Positions 45,411-54,900 are shown, numbered from the stretch's first letter. The stretch: 64,000 bases of DNA from Prostheceraeus crozeri (GCA_907163375.1 CAJQUW010001420.1:248001-312000), one strand, 5' to 3'. Numbers and translations: made by a program. Notes: a model not told the origin generated them from the sequence alone.

Positions 45411-46175
45411 TTAGTCTTTCTCAGGGATGGAAACAGGATATACAGTGACGTCATGCACTTGAACATGCCTCGGTACTGATAATGCATATTCCACAGCTGA
45501 TGCTGCATCTTCGGGTGTCAAATGTTGTCGCATTTTAATTATTTCTTCAGCCTCCTTCGGACCATAAGTCGCTTCAACCATTGGAGTATTCACTATTTCA
45601 GTACTAATTGTACTTACTCGAATTGTTGATTTCTCTGCAAGCAATTCTTGACGTAGGCCCTCAGTCAGAGCTCTCAGGCCGTGCTTTGTTGCAGAGTACA
45701 TCACCATGTTAGGCCAAACAGTAGTACTCAATATGCTGGAAATATTGATGATGTAGCCATCTTTTACGCCTCTACTATTCATACTCTTTAAACTCTCTCG
45801 GGTGCAGATCGCTACGCCCATAAGGTTTACATCAACCATGTCTCTCCAATGTTGAGTCTGACTATTAAGAATGGAAGCGATACGAGAGTTCACTGCAGCA
45901 TTGTTGATGCAGATATCAATGCCTCCGAATTTGCTGCTCTTTATTGTATTAAACATTGCTAAGATATCTTCTTCTTTTCTTAAATCACAAATAATCGGAA
46001 TAAGCTCACCAACTTTAGCTGATCTCTGTTCCCTGTTTACTTCTATGTCTTTGTGGATATGATTTGTGCATCCAAAAACATTGACTCCATGTGAGAGCAA
46101 TTTCAGTGTTATGGCTCTTCCAACTCCGCTATAAGCTCCAGTGACAAGAGCTGATCTTCCACACCAACGCTCCAT
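45411..46175 (-). CDS. Short-chain dehydrogenase/reductase, DHRS11-like
   Basis: An intact, intronless frame. The open reading starts at 46205, but the second Met (46175) begins MERWCGRSALVTG, which matches the start of DHRS11-type proteins, so I prefer it (254 residues). Numbering from 46205: cofactor-binding TGAYSGVG at 22-29, CDLR at 73-76, NNAAV at 101-105, and catalytic N127, S157, Y170 and K174 (YSATK). The family reduces carbonyls or oxidises alcohols with NADP(H) on a Rossmann fold, probably in the cytosol. Odd points: the usual Pro-Gly after the fifth strand (ISPG) reads ISTE, and the gene has no visible introns. It may be a retrocopy or a single-exon gene. The uninterrupted frame argues for function. 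Confidence 0.9.
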   Translation of the reverse strand: MERWCGRSALVTGAYSGVGRAITLKLLSHGVNVFGCTNHIHKDIEVNREQRSAKVGELIPIICDLRKEEDILAMFNTIKSSKFGGIDICINNAAVNSRIASILNSQTQHWRDMVDVNLMGVAICTRESLKSMNSRGVKDGYIINISSILSTTVWPNMVMYSATKHGLRALTEGLRQELLAEKSTIRVSTISTEIVNTPMVEATYGPKEAEEIIKMRQHLTPEDAASAVEYALSVPRHVQVHDVTVYPVSIPEKD

Positions 46176-46205
46176 TATGAGTTGATTACACAGTAAATCT
46201 TTCAC

Positions 46206-46639
46206 ATGTTTGTATTTATAAGTAAATTAGGAGACTGTCATGGTGGTCTTGTCAAATATTTGTGTGCCAGCTATTTGTATTTACTTTTCTAGAAATGTCA
46301 AATGGTATCAATTACAATGTAATTCATTTTGTGTGAGACTTCTATTTCCGTACTTCTGGTCATTGATACGTTGAGACTTTCACTTATTGGAGAATTTCAT
46401 TCTGTAAATACAAGTTGAGTTATCAAAGGTGCTCGTCATTCTCTCTTTATTTGCATTCATTCTGAAAAAATCTGGTAAAAAATGCACAGATCTTTACCAA
46501 ATTTGAATGAATCAAATGAAATACGGCCCATTGAAGAATATCTTTAATGATAGAATTTCATTCAAATTATCTTAATTGCATTTACTGCTGTTAAGAAATA
46601 AAGTATAACTGTCCGATGTGAGGAGGCCAACTCTCTTCA
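46206..46639. other. 5' flank of the SDR gene
   Basis: No clear TATA box or other promoter element can be supported. No gene. Confidence 0.35.
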
Positions 46640-47000
46640 AAACATTGTATACTTATATTTCTTAATCCATGGTGCAATAATATAGGAATAATGGCAGCTT
46701 GTACATTGCTGCCTGTTGTCGGCGCGCAGCAATGTAGGAATACCACATGAGATTCGAGGTCGCGTTAGCGGCCTACGATTTGTACATTACTTACCGAGAA
46801 ATCTCATGTGGCACTTCCATTGTCTACTTATACATCTACATCTATCCATAGACTTCCTGCATGGACGTCTAGATGTCTATAATTTACTCATAGTAATTTA
46901 TAGCTTTCATAGTAATTTAGAAGTCCATGCTTCCTGTATCAGAACAGTCTTCTACAATTTATTAGAGAATGTCTGTCTTATTTCCCATGTAAATATCCTA
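46640..47000. repeat. Inverted-repeat nest, left part
   Basis: Three pieces recur in reverse elsewhere. TCCATGGTGCAATAATATAG (46666) is matched at 48030-48060. CCATTGTCTACTT and ACATCTACATCTATCCATA (46816-46850) are matched at 49010-49045. TTAGAGAATGTCTGTCTTAT (46964) is matched at about 47760-47790. The words CCACATGAGATT and AATCTCATGTGG also occur here and again near 49050 and 50380. It is an assembly of decayed DNA-element ends rather than one element. Confidence 0.6.
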
Positions 47001-47271
47001 TTAAATATATTTTCTTTTTTTGTAAGAATACCTTTACTTTAAGAAAAATATTTACCAAAGACATGAATATGCACGCAAAATAGCAGTAATTGTACTCCTA
47101 CATATCATTGCACTGCACATGTTAAGAAATCTAGGAATCAATGAGTAACGATATAGGCCTATTAAATGCATGTAAAAATAGCGATAATAATATTATATCT
47201 ATAATGTTATAATAGTATATAATTTTATATGATCTATATTTAATAATCTATTCTCATATTAATCACATCAA

Positions 47272-47643
47272 TTAATGTCCATTCTCAGATAGAAACATCA
47301 AGGCTTCTGAATTACTTGCCAAAATGTGTTCGTTTCGTTCTCGGACCCACTGGTTGAAGGTTCCACATGCCCATTTAGCATTGCTTAATGTTTTTTGTAG
47401 AGTTTGTTTTTCTATTCTTAAATCAATATCAGAGATGGAGGATGGTAATTCATTTCGTGATGTCCTTGATTGTTCATTTTCTAAGTTGAGCGGTGTAAAT
47501 ATTGAGGATGATTGCTGCTGTTGGACTATGGTGTTCAGATTTAGAGTTGTTGAAGTTGTATTCGTTGAAAAATCGTAATTCGCCAAAAATTCGTCAAGTG
47601 TGTTAAAATCTTCATCATCAAACAATTCGTTAGATAGAGACAT
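47272..47643 (-). CDS. Crypton-like / DUF3504-like N-terminal fragment
   Basis: 123 codons from Met at 47643. An acidic, serine/threonine/glutamine-rich N-terminus (FDDEDFNTLDEFLANYDF) is followed by a basic helical segment, LQKTLSNAKWACGTFNQWVR, which resembles the start of the core in Crypton-type tyrosine recombinases and their host relatives (KIAA1958, ZMYM and QRICH1 type proteins). The recombinase core with its catalytic residues is absent, since the frame stops after LMFLSENGH. It is either the first exon of a longer protein or a truncated relic inside the inverted-repeat nest. Family call moderate. Confidence 0.45.
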   Translation of the reverse strand: MSLSNELFDDEDFNTLDEFLANYDFSTNTTSTTLNLNTIVQQQQSSSIFTPLNLENEQSRTSRNELPSSISDIDLRIEKQTLQKTLSNAKWACGTFNQWVRERNEHILASNSEALMFLSENGH

Positions 47644-47796
47644 GTTTCAATATGAATGATATGATCTCAAATGGAATCATTGCAAACGAAGTTTGAATAC
47701 CATAAACAAAATTTCTAGGGTGTTATTAGATTGTAAGAAATCCCTAGGTAATTCTTACAAATGCATAGAAATAAGACAGACATTCTCTAAATTGCT

Positions 47797-47918
47797 TAGA
47801 GGATAATTTGGCAAATCTATCATTGATATCTCGGTATCATTAACATAGATATGCCCTCGGGCATATCTTTGTTAATGATACCTTTCTATCTATGATAGTT
47901 TTACCAAATTATCCTCTA
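47797..47918. repeat. Long hairpin (122 bp)
   Basis: TAGAGGATAATTTGG (47797) is closed by CCAAATTATCCTCTA (ends 47918). The inner part GGTATCATTAACA and AGATATGCCC pairs with GGGCATATCT and TGTTAATGATACC around a two-base loop. Two or three short mismatched patches occur. Non-coding, and likely a palindromic MITE. Confidence 0.85.
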
Positions 47919-47965
47919 ACCATTACGAAGTTTATGATCTTAGCAGTAACTTCTATGTTATATGT

Positions 47966-48108
47966 ATTGAAAAATGACGGCCGGTTAATGCCATTGCTGC
48001 CTGCTGTCAGTGCATCAATGTACAAAATGTCATTATTCCTATATTATTGCACCATGGATTTAGAAATATAAGTAGACAATGTGCACTACCCGGCCGTCAT
48101 TTTTCAAT
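47966..48108. mobile_element. 143-bp MITE with 25-bp inverted ends
   Basis: The left end ATTGAAAAATGACGGCCGGT(T)AATG and the right end, in reverse, ATTGAAAAATGACGGCCGGG(T)AGTG agree over about 25 bases. The interior is the reverse of 46640-46710. A related end (AAATGAAAAAATCGTCGGCC) occurs at 50309. Superfamily undetermined. Confidence 0.75.
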
Positions 48109-49074
48109 GTCCTAGAATAAAAATTGCATGAAAATTATGGCACACGCCGGGGGAACTTAGTTGGGGCAAAATGTAACTTGTGCGAGTTGGTTTCCATGTT
48201 TCTTGATTGGCAATTATATTTATCAGGCTAATGTTGATGAGGCTGTAATGTCGATTGACAGAACATGCATAACTCCAGCTTGAAATCAGAGGCCAAGAAA
48301 TCTTAGAGTATTCATTTTACTTTAAAGGGTTCCCCTGTTCACTAAGTTTGAATAATTTTCAAAATCTCTACATGCATTCGAATATCAGCTTCTAAAGTAT
48401 CACATGTGTCATTCAATGATTAATTGAAAAGTTCCAGCGACATTTCATTTATTTGAGAAATGATTGTTTGTAAAGAAACTTTCAGTGTGTTTATTCCAGA
48501 AAAGTGCCACGTTTCTTAGCCGCTTGAAGAAGAAATTATCCAATGATTAGACTTTCTATCGGTGAATTCTTCAGATGTTCTTACAAACCAGTACACCGAC
48601 TACTTTCAATCATGACTTTGTGACCAAATTTTAATTCGCATTACAATATTGAAACATTGGAAACTAGTTGTCAGTGACTGCTACAAATAGACACACTATA
48701 TCAATCCATGGAATAGTAGCCTAATTCACATGAAACAATGCCGCCATCTCACATGCAATTCTCTTCATGAAAATCCTGTAATTAGGTGTCAACAACTTCC
48801 ACAACCAACTTGGCAAATAATTTCACTATGATACAATGTTTTAGATCGAATCTGATCTACAAACCATAGATTTTCCATGTGCCATCATTGTACAAAGGCA
48901 AGATATCAAACTTCCATTCTAGTGTACTATTATCCACTTCTATGCATAGAAGTTATTGAAAGGTCACAGACTTCTAAATTGTAGAAGAATGTTCTGTTAA
49001 AGGAAGTCTCTGTTATGGATAGATGTAGATGTATGCAAGTAGACAATGGAAATACCACATGAGATTAAGTAATG
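48109..49074. other. Non-coding stretch with repeat pieces
   Basis: The last part (about 48950-49070) repeats in reverse the 46816-46970 piece. Otherwise nothing was recognised. Confidence 0.4.
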
Positions 49075-49139
49075 AAAAAATCTGATTGTAGTTGGAAAGA
49101 GCCAATATAGAATGATGGTGGTTTTATTTTCTTTTTCTT

Positions 49140-49191
49140 ATTTCTTGCAATTAATTTCAGTTAACATCCGTTAACTATCTTCAGGTAAAAA
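49140..49191 (-). ncRNA. Hammerhead ribozyme motif of PLE-E
   Basis: Minus strand: TTTTTAC, CTGAAGA, T, stem II AGTTAAC-GGAT-GTTAACT (seven perfect pairs), GAAA, TTAATT, GCAAGAA. The core fits CUGANGA. AUUAAU gives a self-complementary helix III with cleavage after AUU. Stem I is TTTTTAC against GCAAGAA, with one mismatch and one G-U. Its GAAA half is present a second time in the inverted arm at about 50190-50215. Confidence 0.7.
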
Positions 49192-49533
49192 GGAAGGAAA
49201 TATGGTCTAGTATAGAATTTAAAATTCACACCCACGTCTATGTCATAATATTGAATACAAAAGGAGGAAGGGCTATGGAACAGGTAGTATTGGGTTACAT
49301 AGTACCAATAGCATCTTAATGATGACCTGACTAGATATGAAAACAAAGGACATAGAAATGGACTAGCAATACAAAGGCTTGAGTTATAAGTACATGCACA
49401 TATCATACAAGTATAAAAAATACAAAGTTATAAAGTGATTGGAAGAAGGTAGGAGGTGTGAATTAGAAATTTGATACTGTTATAATGTAATACATTGTTA
49501 TGTTTTATTATTTTTACACAATAGAAAATATTT

Positions 49534-50187
49534 TTAATCAAAAAGAAAATCTGCATAATTGTTGAGTTCGATTTTGCTGATAATTGTTGGTTTCATTTTT
49601 CTAATATAATATGCTTCACGAAGTCTTAGGTTTGATGAATCACTATCGTGTGAAAGAATGGTTGTGGAAAAGTTGTAACTGTGACATTACTGAAGATGGT
49701 TGTACATGGAAGACTTGCTGTTTGTTTTATGCTCACGGCAACGGATATGTAATAGTCTTATGGTGCTTCCAATGTAGAAGTTATCACACTTATCACACTT
49801 TAGCTGATAGATTACACATTTCTGATTACAGATGTTGTTGTTGTTAATTGGGCAATTTCTTAAATGACAATCTTGGTTTGATTTAGGATGTTTCAATACA
49901 CCTCTAAGAGTTCTTGATCTTCTTGTTAATCTTACGTTCAAGTTTTCTCGACGAAAAACATTTTGTAGTTGTTTATCCACTTTCTCAGAAATAAATGGAA
50001 AATTGAAGTAAAAATAGTGTCTTTCTTTCTCCTTTCTGTTATTTGGTTTATGTGTTTTACGATAATTGTTGGTGTTGCGAATGATATTTTCGGGATACAT
50101 GTTTAGTCGTAGAATATCATTGAAATTGTCTATGTGTCTGTTTTGAGTTAGATTATTGGAACATCGTTCTGTTAATAAGAAGATCAC
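49534..50187 (-). pseudogene. PLE-E GIY-YIG endonuclease fragment
   Basis: The minus-strand reading has a thumb-linker region (FPFISEKVDKQLQNVFRREN), a cysteine/histidine block (CHLRNCPINNNNICNQKC), then the core VIYQLKCDKCDNFYIGSTIR with HIRCREH after it. One in-frame stop follows LQ at about 49687. The same frame then continues SHDSDSSNLRLREAYYIRKM and ends NNYADFLFD at 49534, the expected C-terminal pattern. The upstream RT is missing. No genuine start codon is present. Confidence 0.8.
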
Positions 50188-50308
50188 TAATGGATGTTAA
50201 CTGAAATTAATTGTAAGAAATAAGAAAAATAAAATAAAACCACTATCATTCTATATTGGCTCTTTACAACTACAGTCAAATAATGAAAAATAGCCAAGAC
50301 AATATATT

Positions 50309-50410
50309 CAAAATGAAAAAATCGTCGGCCGCTAATGCAGCCTCTGATTTGCACCATTAATTACCTTGAAATCTCATATGGTATTCATGCATTGTTGTCG
50401 CCGTGCTACT
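50309..50410 (+). repeat. Third copy of the 47966 MITE end
   Basis: AAATGAAAAAATCGTCGGCC and GCTAATGCAGCC, followed by AATCTCATATGGTATTCATG, repeat in direct orientation the 46760-46805 and 47966 sequences. Confidence 0.55.
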
Positions 50411-50820
50411 AAAGTGCTTCATCGATGTTTGAAGACATAGATCTCTAGAGCAACAAAATCTTTAGAATTGAAGTAAGGCCTCATTTCTCAACACAATAGT
50501 GGCACAGATATCGCACTCATTTTCACTTACATGTAGATAGACCTGTCAACGAATGCATCATTGGGTTAGAATCAGTCACATGTGCATTGGTGATTCATGC
50601 GCCAACTTAGTTCCCCGGATGTGCCGCGACCTTAAGTCAATTTCCATTCCAGATAAGCAATCTGTTTATGTGCTTGAAGTGAGCAAATTCATTCTACACA
50701 ATTTATGAAATTTAATGGAGAAACGGCATATTTAGTCAGAGTATTATCTTATCAAAGTTGGGGCAATGGGAAAAGTGACTACTGTCAGAAGTTTTCCAGA
50801 CAATTGTTTTGAATTGGACT
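50411..50820. other. Intergenic DNA, nothing recognised
   Basis: No gene, RNA or element end was recognised. Confidence 0.4.
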
Positions 50821-51065
50821 TCATGGCACACAAAGGAGACGCAGGTCACCAGGAGATCTGTGGACTCCGCATTGCGAGATGATGTGCTCCACTGTTTGAG
50901 CTGGATGATCACAAGCACAGGAGGCGGACTGTCGAAAGCTCCATCGCTGAAGGTTGGCGGCCACACATGCGGTGTTGGAGCGGAATCGGTTCAGTCGGAC
51001 CCATTGCTTTCGAGGGACGTCGGCTCCGGATAGTAGCGATTGGTTTGGAGCTGGGCAGGCACACT
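50821..51065 (-). pseudogene. LINE ORF2 C-terminal remnant
   Basis: The minus-strand reading gives SGADVPRKQWVRLNRFRSNT, then ACVAANLQRWSFRQSASCAC, then DHPAQTVEHIISQCGVHRSP and a stop at 50821. The C-x-C...QTVEHIISQC pattern is the zinc-knuckle-like tail seen after the reverse transcriptase in Jockey/CR1/RTE-type non-LTR retrotransposons. Only about 80 codons are left. The clade cannot be fixed from this piece. Confidence 0.65.
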
Positions 51066-52129
51066 TTAGAAAAAGGGATTATCGTTGACTTGCTTGTTCC
51101 ACATTTTCAAAACATCAAAACCGTCACGGAGGAGGCGCGACGCGTGACGTGAAAAAGGCCGTCGTGATTTTAGCCGCTGAGTTGGTGCAAAGGTGAATTG
51201 TATAGAAAGAGTATAGAATCAAAACGAGGTAATATGAACGCAATGTTTGCGTCATAAAAATCATGTTATCATACTTCTACTATGTTGCAATTCTACTTCT
51301 CCTGCCGTTGCAACTGACCAGACAACTAATCCTAGAATGAATGTCGTCAGTGAATGACCGGTCGGCCGGTTCCAACCCTCAGGCATACATTTTACATTTC
51401 TATGTACATGTAGTAACCATGAGAAATGTCAATTGAAGCAGAATCAGTTCATGTCAAGACTCTTCATTTAATCATCTAAAGTTTTCATGCATTCATCAGT
51501 CATTCATCAACATTCATCAGTATGTGATCAGTATTCTTCCGTCTTAATCATTCTCGGCTTATTCCCGAGTCTTAATATCAGTGCACAAATAGTGTTTCCA
51601 TTGAAACATTTGTGTTTTTCAGTCCAGTAGTGGAAAATAGTCTTTCCCTTTTTCTTGCCCTAGATTTCAGCTATCTATTTCCCCATCCTTGAAATTCATT
51701 GGAAACATGATATTTTCAAATTAATTCAGTAGTATCATTCGTAGGACATCGTTTTTCGTCATTAAATCACAGACTTCGTTGTAATCATAATTGCAATTAT
51801 AACTACTGTAAATAGTACTTGTAAAGAATTACATCTTTAGCCGTGTAACTGAGATGTAATTGCAATTACTCTACGGTCAGCTCTGTTAATTAGCACGCAT
51901 TTTAAATTGCCTTACTCTTCTCGTCGATAGTGCGTTGGAATACTTAGATGTGCTCTGGCTGTACAACTTCCATAAATATTTCGAAGAAATTTACAACGAA
52001 ACTGAATGCCAAAATTTAAAGTAAGTGCCGATGCTGTGATATTCTTTCCCCTCTGATTGCTGATCGAAAATGTAAATCAGAAAATTAATGATGTTAATTT
52101 CCCCTCGGAAAATGAGAGACACATAAATT
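51066..52129. other. Intergenic DNA, nothing recognised
   Basis: No gene is supported. A GACCGGTCGGCCGGTT patch near 51357 resembles patches at 12800 and 14095 but is too short to classify. Confidence 0.4.
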
Positions 52130-53000
52130 CTTCAAGAAGCCACAGTCCATAGAGTAGTTATATTAAGTAGAGTGGTAACTCCGCATTTATTAAATCCCCA
52201 ATGTGTATACATTTTTGATTTTATTAAATGAACTCAAGGGAGATACAGGTGGTATTGTCACCAAATGTGAGATATGCAAATCTTTATAGTTTTGCAGAAA
52301 TTACAACGAAATTGAGTGATCATGATTGTAATGCAGAAGCAATGATGGTATTTTACAGATTCTCATGACTGCCTTGGAGATCTGATGTTTGCTAAATTAG
52401 CAATTCGATGGGTTCCTATCACTTTCAAGCTCAACCTCAAAAGTATTTCCTTGAGCGTGATCATATCACAGGCAACCTGCAACACTGGCAGAAAATCACA
52501 TAATCAAAGACAATGACTACATTTAACTTTGAAAAATGTAAATGGTTCCACATCACTATTCAGATTCTAGAAATAAAACATAAATTTAGTGAATCATAAA
52601 TGCCGGTGAAAATTGAATTAAAAACTTGAAATGTCAGCCAAGAAAGCACGAATAATATCATGACTTTTTCATAAAGACTTTTATTATAATACAATTCATG
52701 AAATTCGTTTGATAATCAGCTTAATTTCCGCTTAGTTAGGATGATTATTAGCAAACATTCATTCCTTTTGATATTCAACTTGTTTCATAGGCCTACTACT
52801 TATATAGGAGAGTCATCTCAGTAGTATATAAATTGGCAAAATTTTGATTTTTTTGAAACTGTTCAAATAATGTTTTGGACCACGGGAACGTAATCTCCGC
52901 AAAAAGCTGAATCTTTTGATATAAAAATTTTCACTGTATACAGATGCTGTTTTGAGTCGACACTCTATCTATAGACTATATGTCACAGTCTAAATCTTTA
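52130..53000 (-). repeat. Dispersed repeat, copy 2 (uninterrupted)
   Basis: Inverted relative of 1370-2870 (see there). Shared words in reverse include GCATTTATTAAAT at 52183, CAATTCGATGGG at 52400, AATCAGCTTAATTTCCGC at 52714 and TTCACTGTATACAG at 52929. It lacks the Tc1 fragment and so records the pre-insertion state. Confidence 0.6.
52290..52400 (+). repeat. 115-bp direct repeat, first copy
   Basis: From GTTTTGCAGAAATTACAACG to GAGATCTGATGTTTGCT. It is repeated almost identically at 53492-53603 (the visible change is AGCAATGATGG against AGAAATGATGG). The high identity contrasts with the age of the surrounding repeat. Confidence 0.85.
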
Positions 53001-53491
53001 CATCAACGTAAACCTCAACGGAGATGTGATTGCAATCGTAATGAAGTCTCCTAGAAGCCACAAGTTTCGACATCACAGCACTGCATCTTCAGTTTGAATT
53101 ATTGGTAGAGATGTGAGGCGAAAGCATTTGGGGGAATAAAAAGGTGTCAATTTTGTATCAAGTTACAACCGTGGTTTGTACTCCGAGGAGCAGTAGTGGT
53201 TGACCTTTGCGTATCCGCAAAAATAAATGTTGGGAAAACGAATAGTGAATTGCCAGCAATTATGTAAAGTAATTACAAAGTAACTGAAATGTACGCGAAG
53301 AAAAGTGGAGTAATTCGTAGTTGTAATCAATTACAATTCATGAGTAAATGAAACAAGCATGTTAAATCATCAGAGTGTTTGGTCTTGATTATTAGAATTT
53401 AAAGTTAATGAATAAGTAAATAACAATTTGCAATCAGAAAAAAATTAACTTTTTTCAACAAATCATGCAATATAAAACGGACAATTTTGAG
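53001..53491. other. Intergenic DNA, nothing recognised
   Basis: No gene or element signature was recognised. Confidence 0.35.
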
Positions 53492-53603
53492 GTTTTGCAG
53501 AAATTACAACGAAATTGAGTGATCATGATTGTAATGCAGAAGAAATGATGGTATTTTACAGATTCTCATGACTGCCTTGGAGATCTGATGTTTGCTCATT
53601 TTG
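53492..53603 (+). repeat. 115-bp direct repeat, second copy
   Basis: Near-identical to 52290-52400, about 1.2 kb away in the same orientation. Probably a recent local duplication or a recently moved short element. Confidence 0.85.
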
Positions 53604-53821
53604 CAATAAGGATAAGAATCCACGAAGAAGAAGTTCAATGAGATATTACAAACCATTTCCCAGCAGTGAAGTCATCAGCTGAAAAAAAGGAAATTAAATT
53701 AAAACTAAATGAAATCAGAAATGTATTCTCAAACTACCACATTTGGAGGGAAATGCATTCTGCGAACAGTTGCTTGGTTTGTGCTGATCAACAGAGATAT
53801 GGCACTAATTAAGTCCATGAA

Positions 53822-53900
53822 CCGCCTGTTTGGCCGTGTGGGTAAAGCACTTGTTTGGTTTTCTAGTTGACTTGTGTTGAACGATAGCATTGTACACTAA
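53822..53900 (+). repeat. Possible tRNA-derived SINE head
   Basis: TGGCCGTGTGGGTAAAGCAC resembles the D-arm/A-box region of a Leu/Ser-type tRNA. A degraded B-box candidate (GTTGAACGATAGC) follows about 35 bases on. No acceptor pairing can be shown. Weak. Confidence 0.3.
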
Positions 53901-53962
53901 AAGCCAAAAGACTTGTCACCCTTGCACTGTATACTATACGACCAAAATATAAATACAACAAC

Positions 53963-54022
53963 ACTTGATTCATTGTCGATCGATTTCGTATCGTTTATTG
54001 ATGCATTATCAGGGCATCAAGT
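53963..54022 (-). ncRNA. Hammerhead-like motif of PLE-F
   Basis: Minus strand: ACTTGAT, GCC, CTGATAA, T, stem II GCATC-AATAAAC-GATAC (four of five pairs), GAAA, TCGATC, GACAATGA, ATCAAGT. Stem I closes with ACTTGAT/ATCAAGT after an internal loop. Helix III is the same self-complementary AUCGAU as in PLE-A. The core has A at position 8 with C at position 3, so the 3-8 pair is broken and activity is doubtful. Confidence 0.6.
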
Positions 54023-54156
54023 CAAATCATCAAAATGAGGTTTATATACAAATTAAAATGATCAAATAAACACAGTTAAGAGCAGCTAAAATGAAATTTA
54101 CAGTAGAATGGTTGGAGAGGTAATTGCGCATTTACTTTTACCTCTCTGTGGTACAA

Positions 54157-54900
54157 TTAAAAAATATGCAACGGAACAGAAGAATCGCATTCGTTCAATA
54201 AATTGTCAGTTTCATGCATTTTGATCAATATGGATTCAGCTATGCGAGTGTGCTTAATACGGCAAACAATAGAAAAATCATTGGCTGTCGCTTTGTGAAT
54301 GTGCTATGTAATTTCAGAATCTTGCGGTCTGCCTTTAATATGCTCATCAATACGAGTAATCAGGTGCCTATGAGTCTCACCTATGTAGCAACTGTCGCAT
54401 TGCCCACATTTGAATTTGTAAACTAAATTAGAGATGAGACTTGTAGGCACCGGATCTTTTTTTGGAAAGATACTGTGAGTTTTGAAGGTATTAAAAACTA
54501 TGGAAAGTTTATGGTTTTCTGGTAGGATACGGTTGACGGCATGAATACTTTTCAATGTCTCTTTTTCTTTCACGTAAGGTAACTTCCAATAAGTATAAGA
54601 AATATTCGAATTCAAATTTTGATCCGAATTATGCGAAGTAGTAAAATTATCAACTTTTTGTTTGATCTTGGTAATGAAACTTTGATTGTAGCCTTTTCGC
54701 ATAAAAATCAACAAAATTTTTTCAAAGGATTTTTCATAAAAATCATCATTACTACAAAGATGCTGGCACGATAAATCAAAGCCTTCATGGCAGCAGTTTT
54801 GTACCTGAGAAAGCCTCCTTCTGTGTATAGACACCCGTGTTTGTTGGCTGAACTGCCCACTCAGTTCCAAAACCATCATCAAGTTTGTGGACAATGACAT
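54157..54900 (-). pseudogene. PLE-F thumb and GIY-YIG endonuclease
   Basis: The minus-strand reading contains SFEKILLIFMRKGYNQSFIT, then YTYWKLPYVKEKETLKSIHA, then LVYKFKCGQCDSCYIGETHR with HLITRIDEHIKG, the GIY-YIG core and its arginine/histidine/glutamate region. An in-frame stop at 54304 interrupts it. The same frame goes on (KHTRIAESILIKMHETD) to a second stop at 54157. Confidence 0.85.

Larger units (their letters stand above)
49075..50290 (-). mobile_element. PLE-E: snap-back Penelope-like unit
   Basis: The two ends (49085-49180 and 50192-50285) are reverse complements over about 95 bases. Shared words include AAGAGCCAATATAGAATGAT and CTTATTTCTT(G/A)CAATTAATTT, and the inner GTTAACATCC is included. 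Between them, on the minus strand, lie the endonuclease part of a Penelope-like ORF and a hammerhead block at the 3' end. This is the same fold-back design as PLE-A: the 5' end is an inverted piece of the 3' end and contains half of the hammerhead. Confidence 0.8.
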
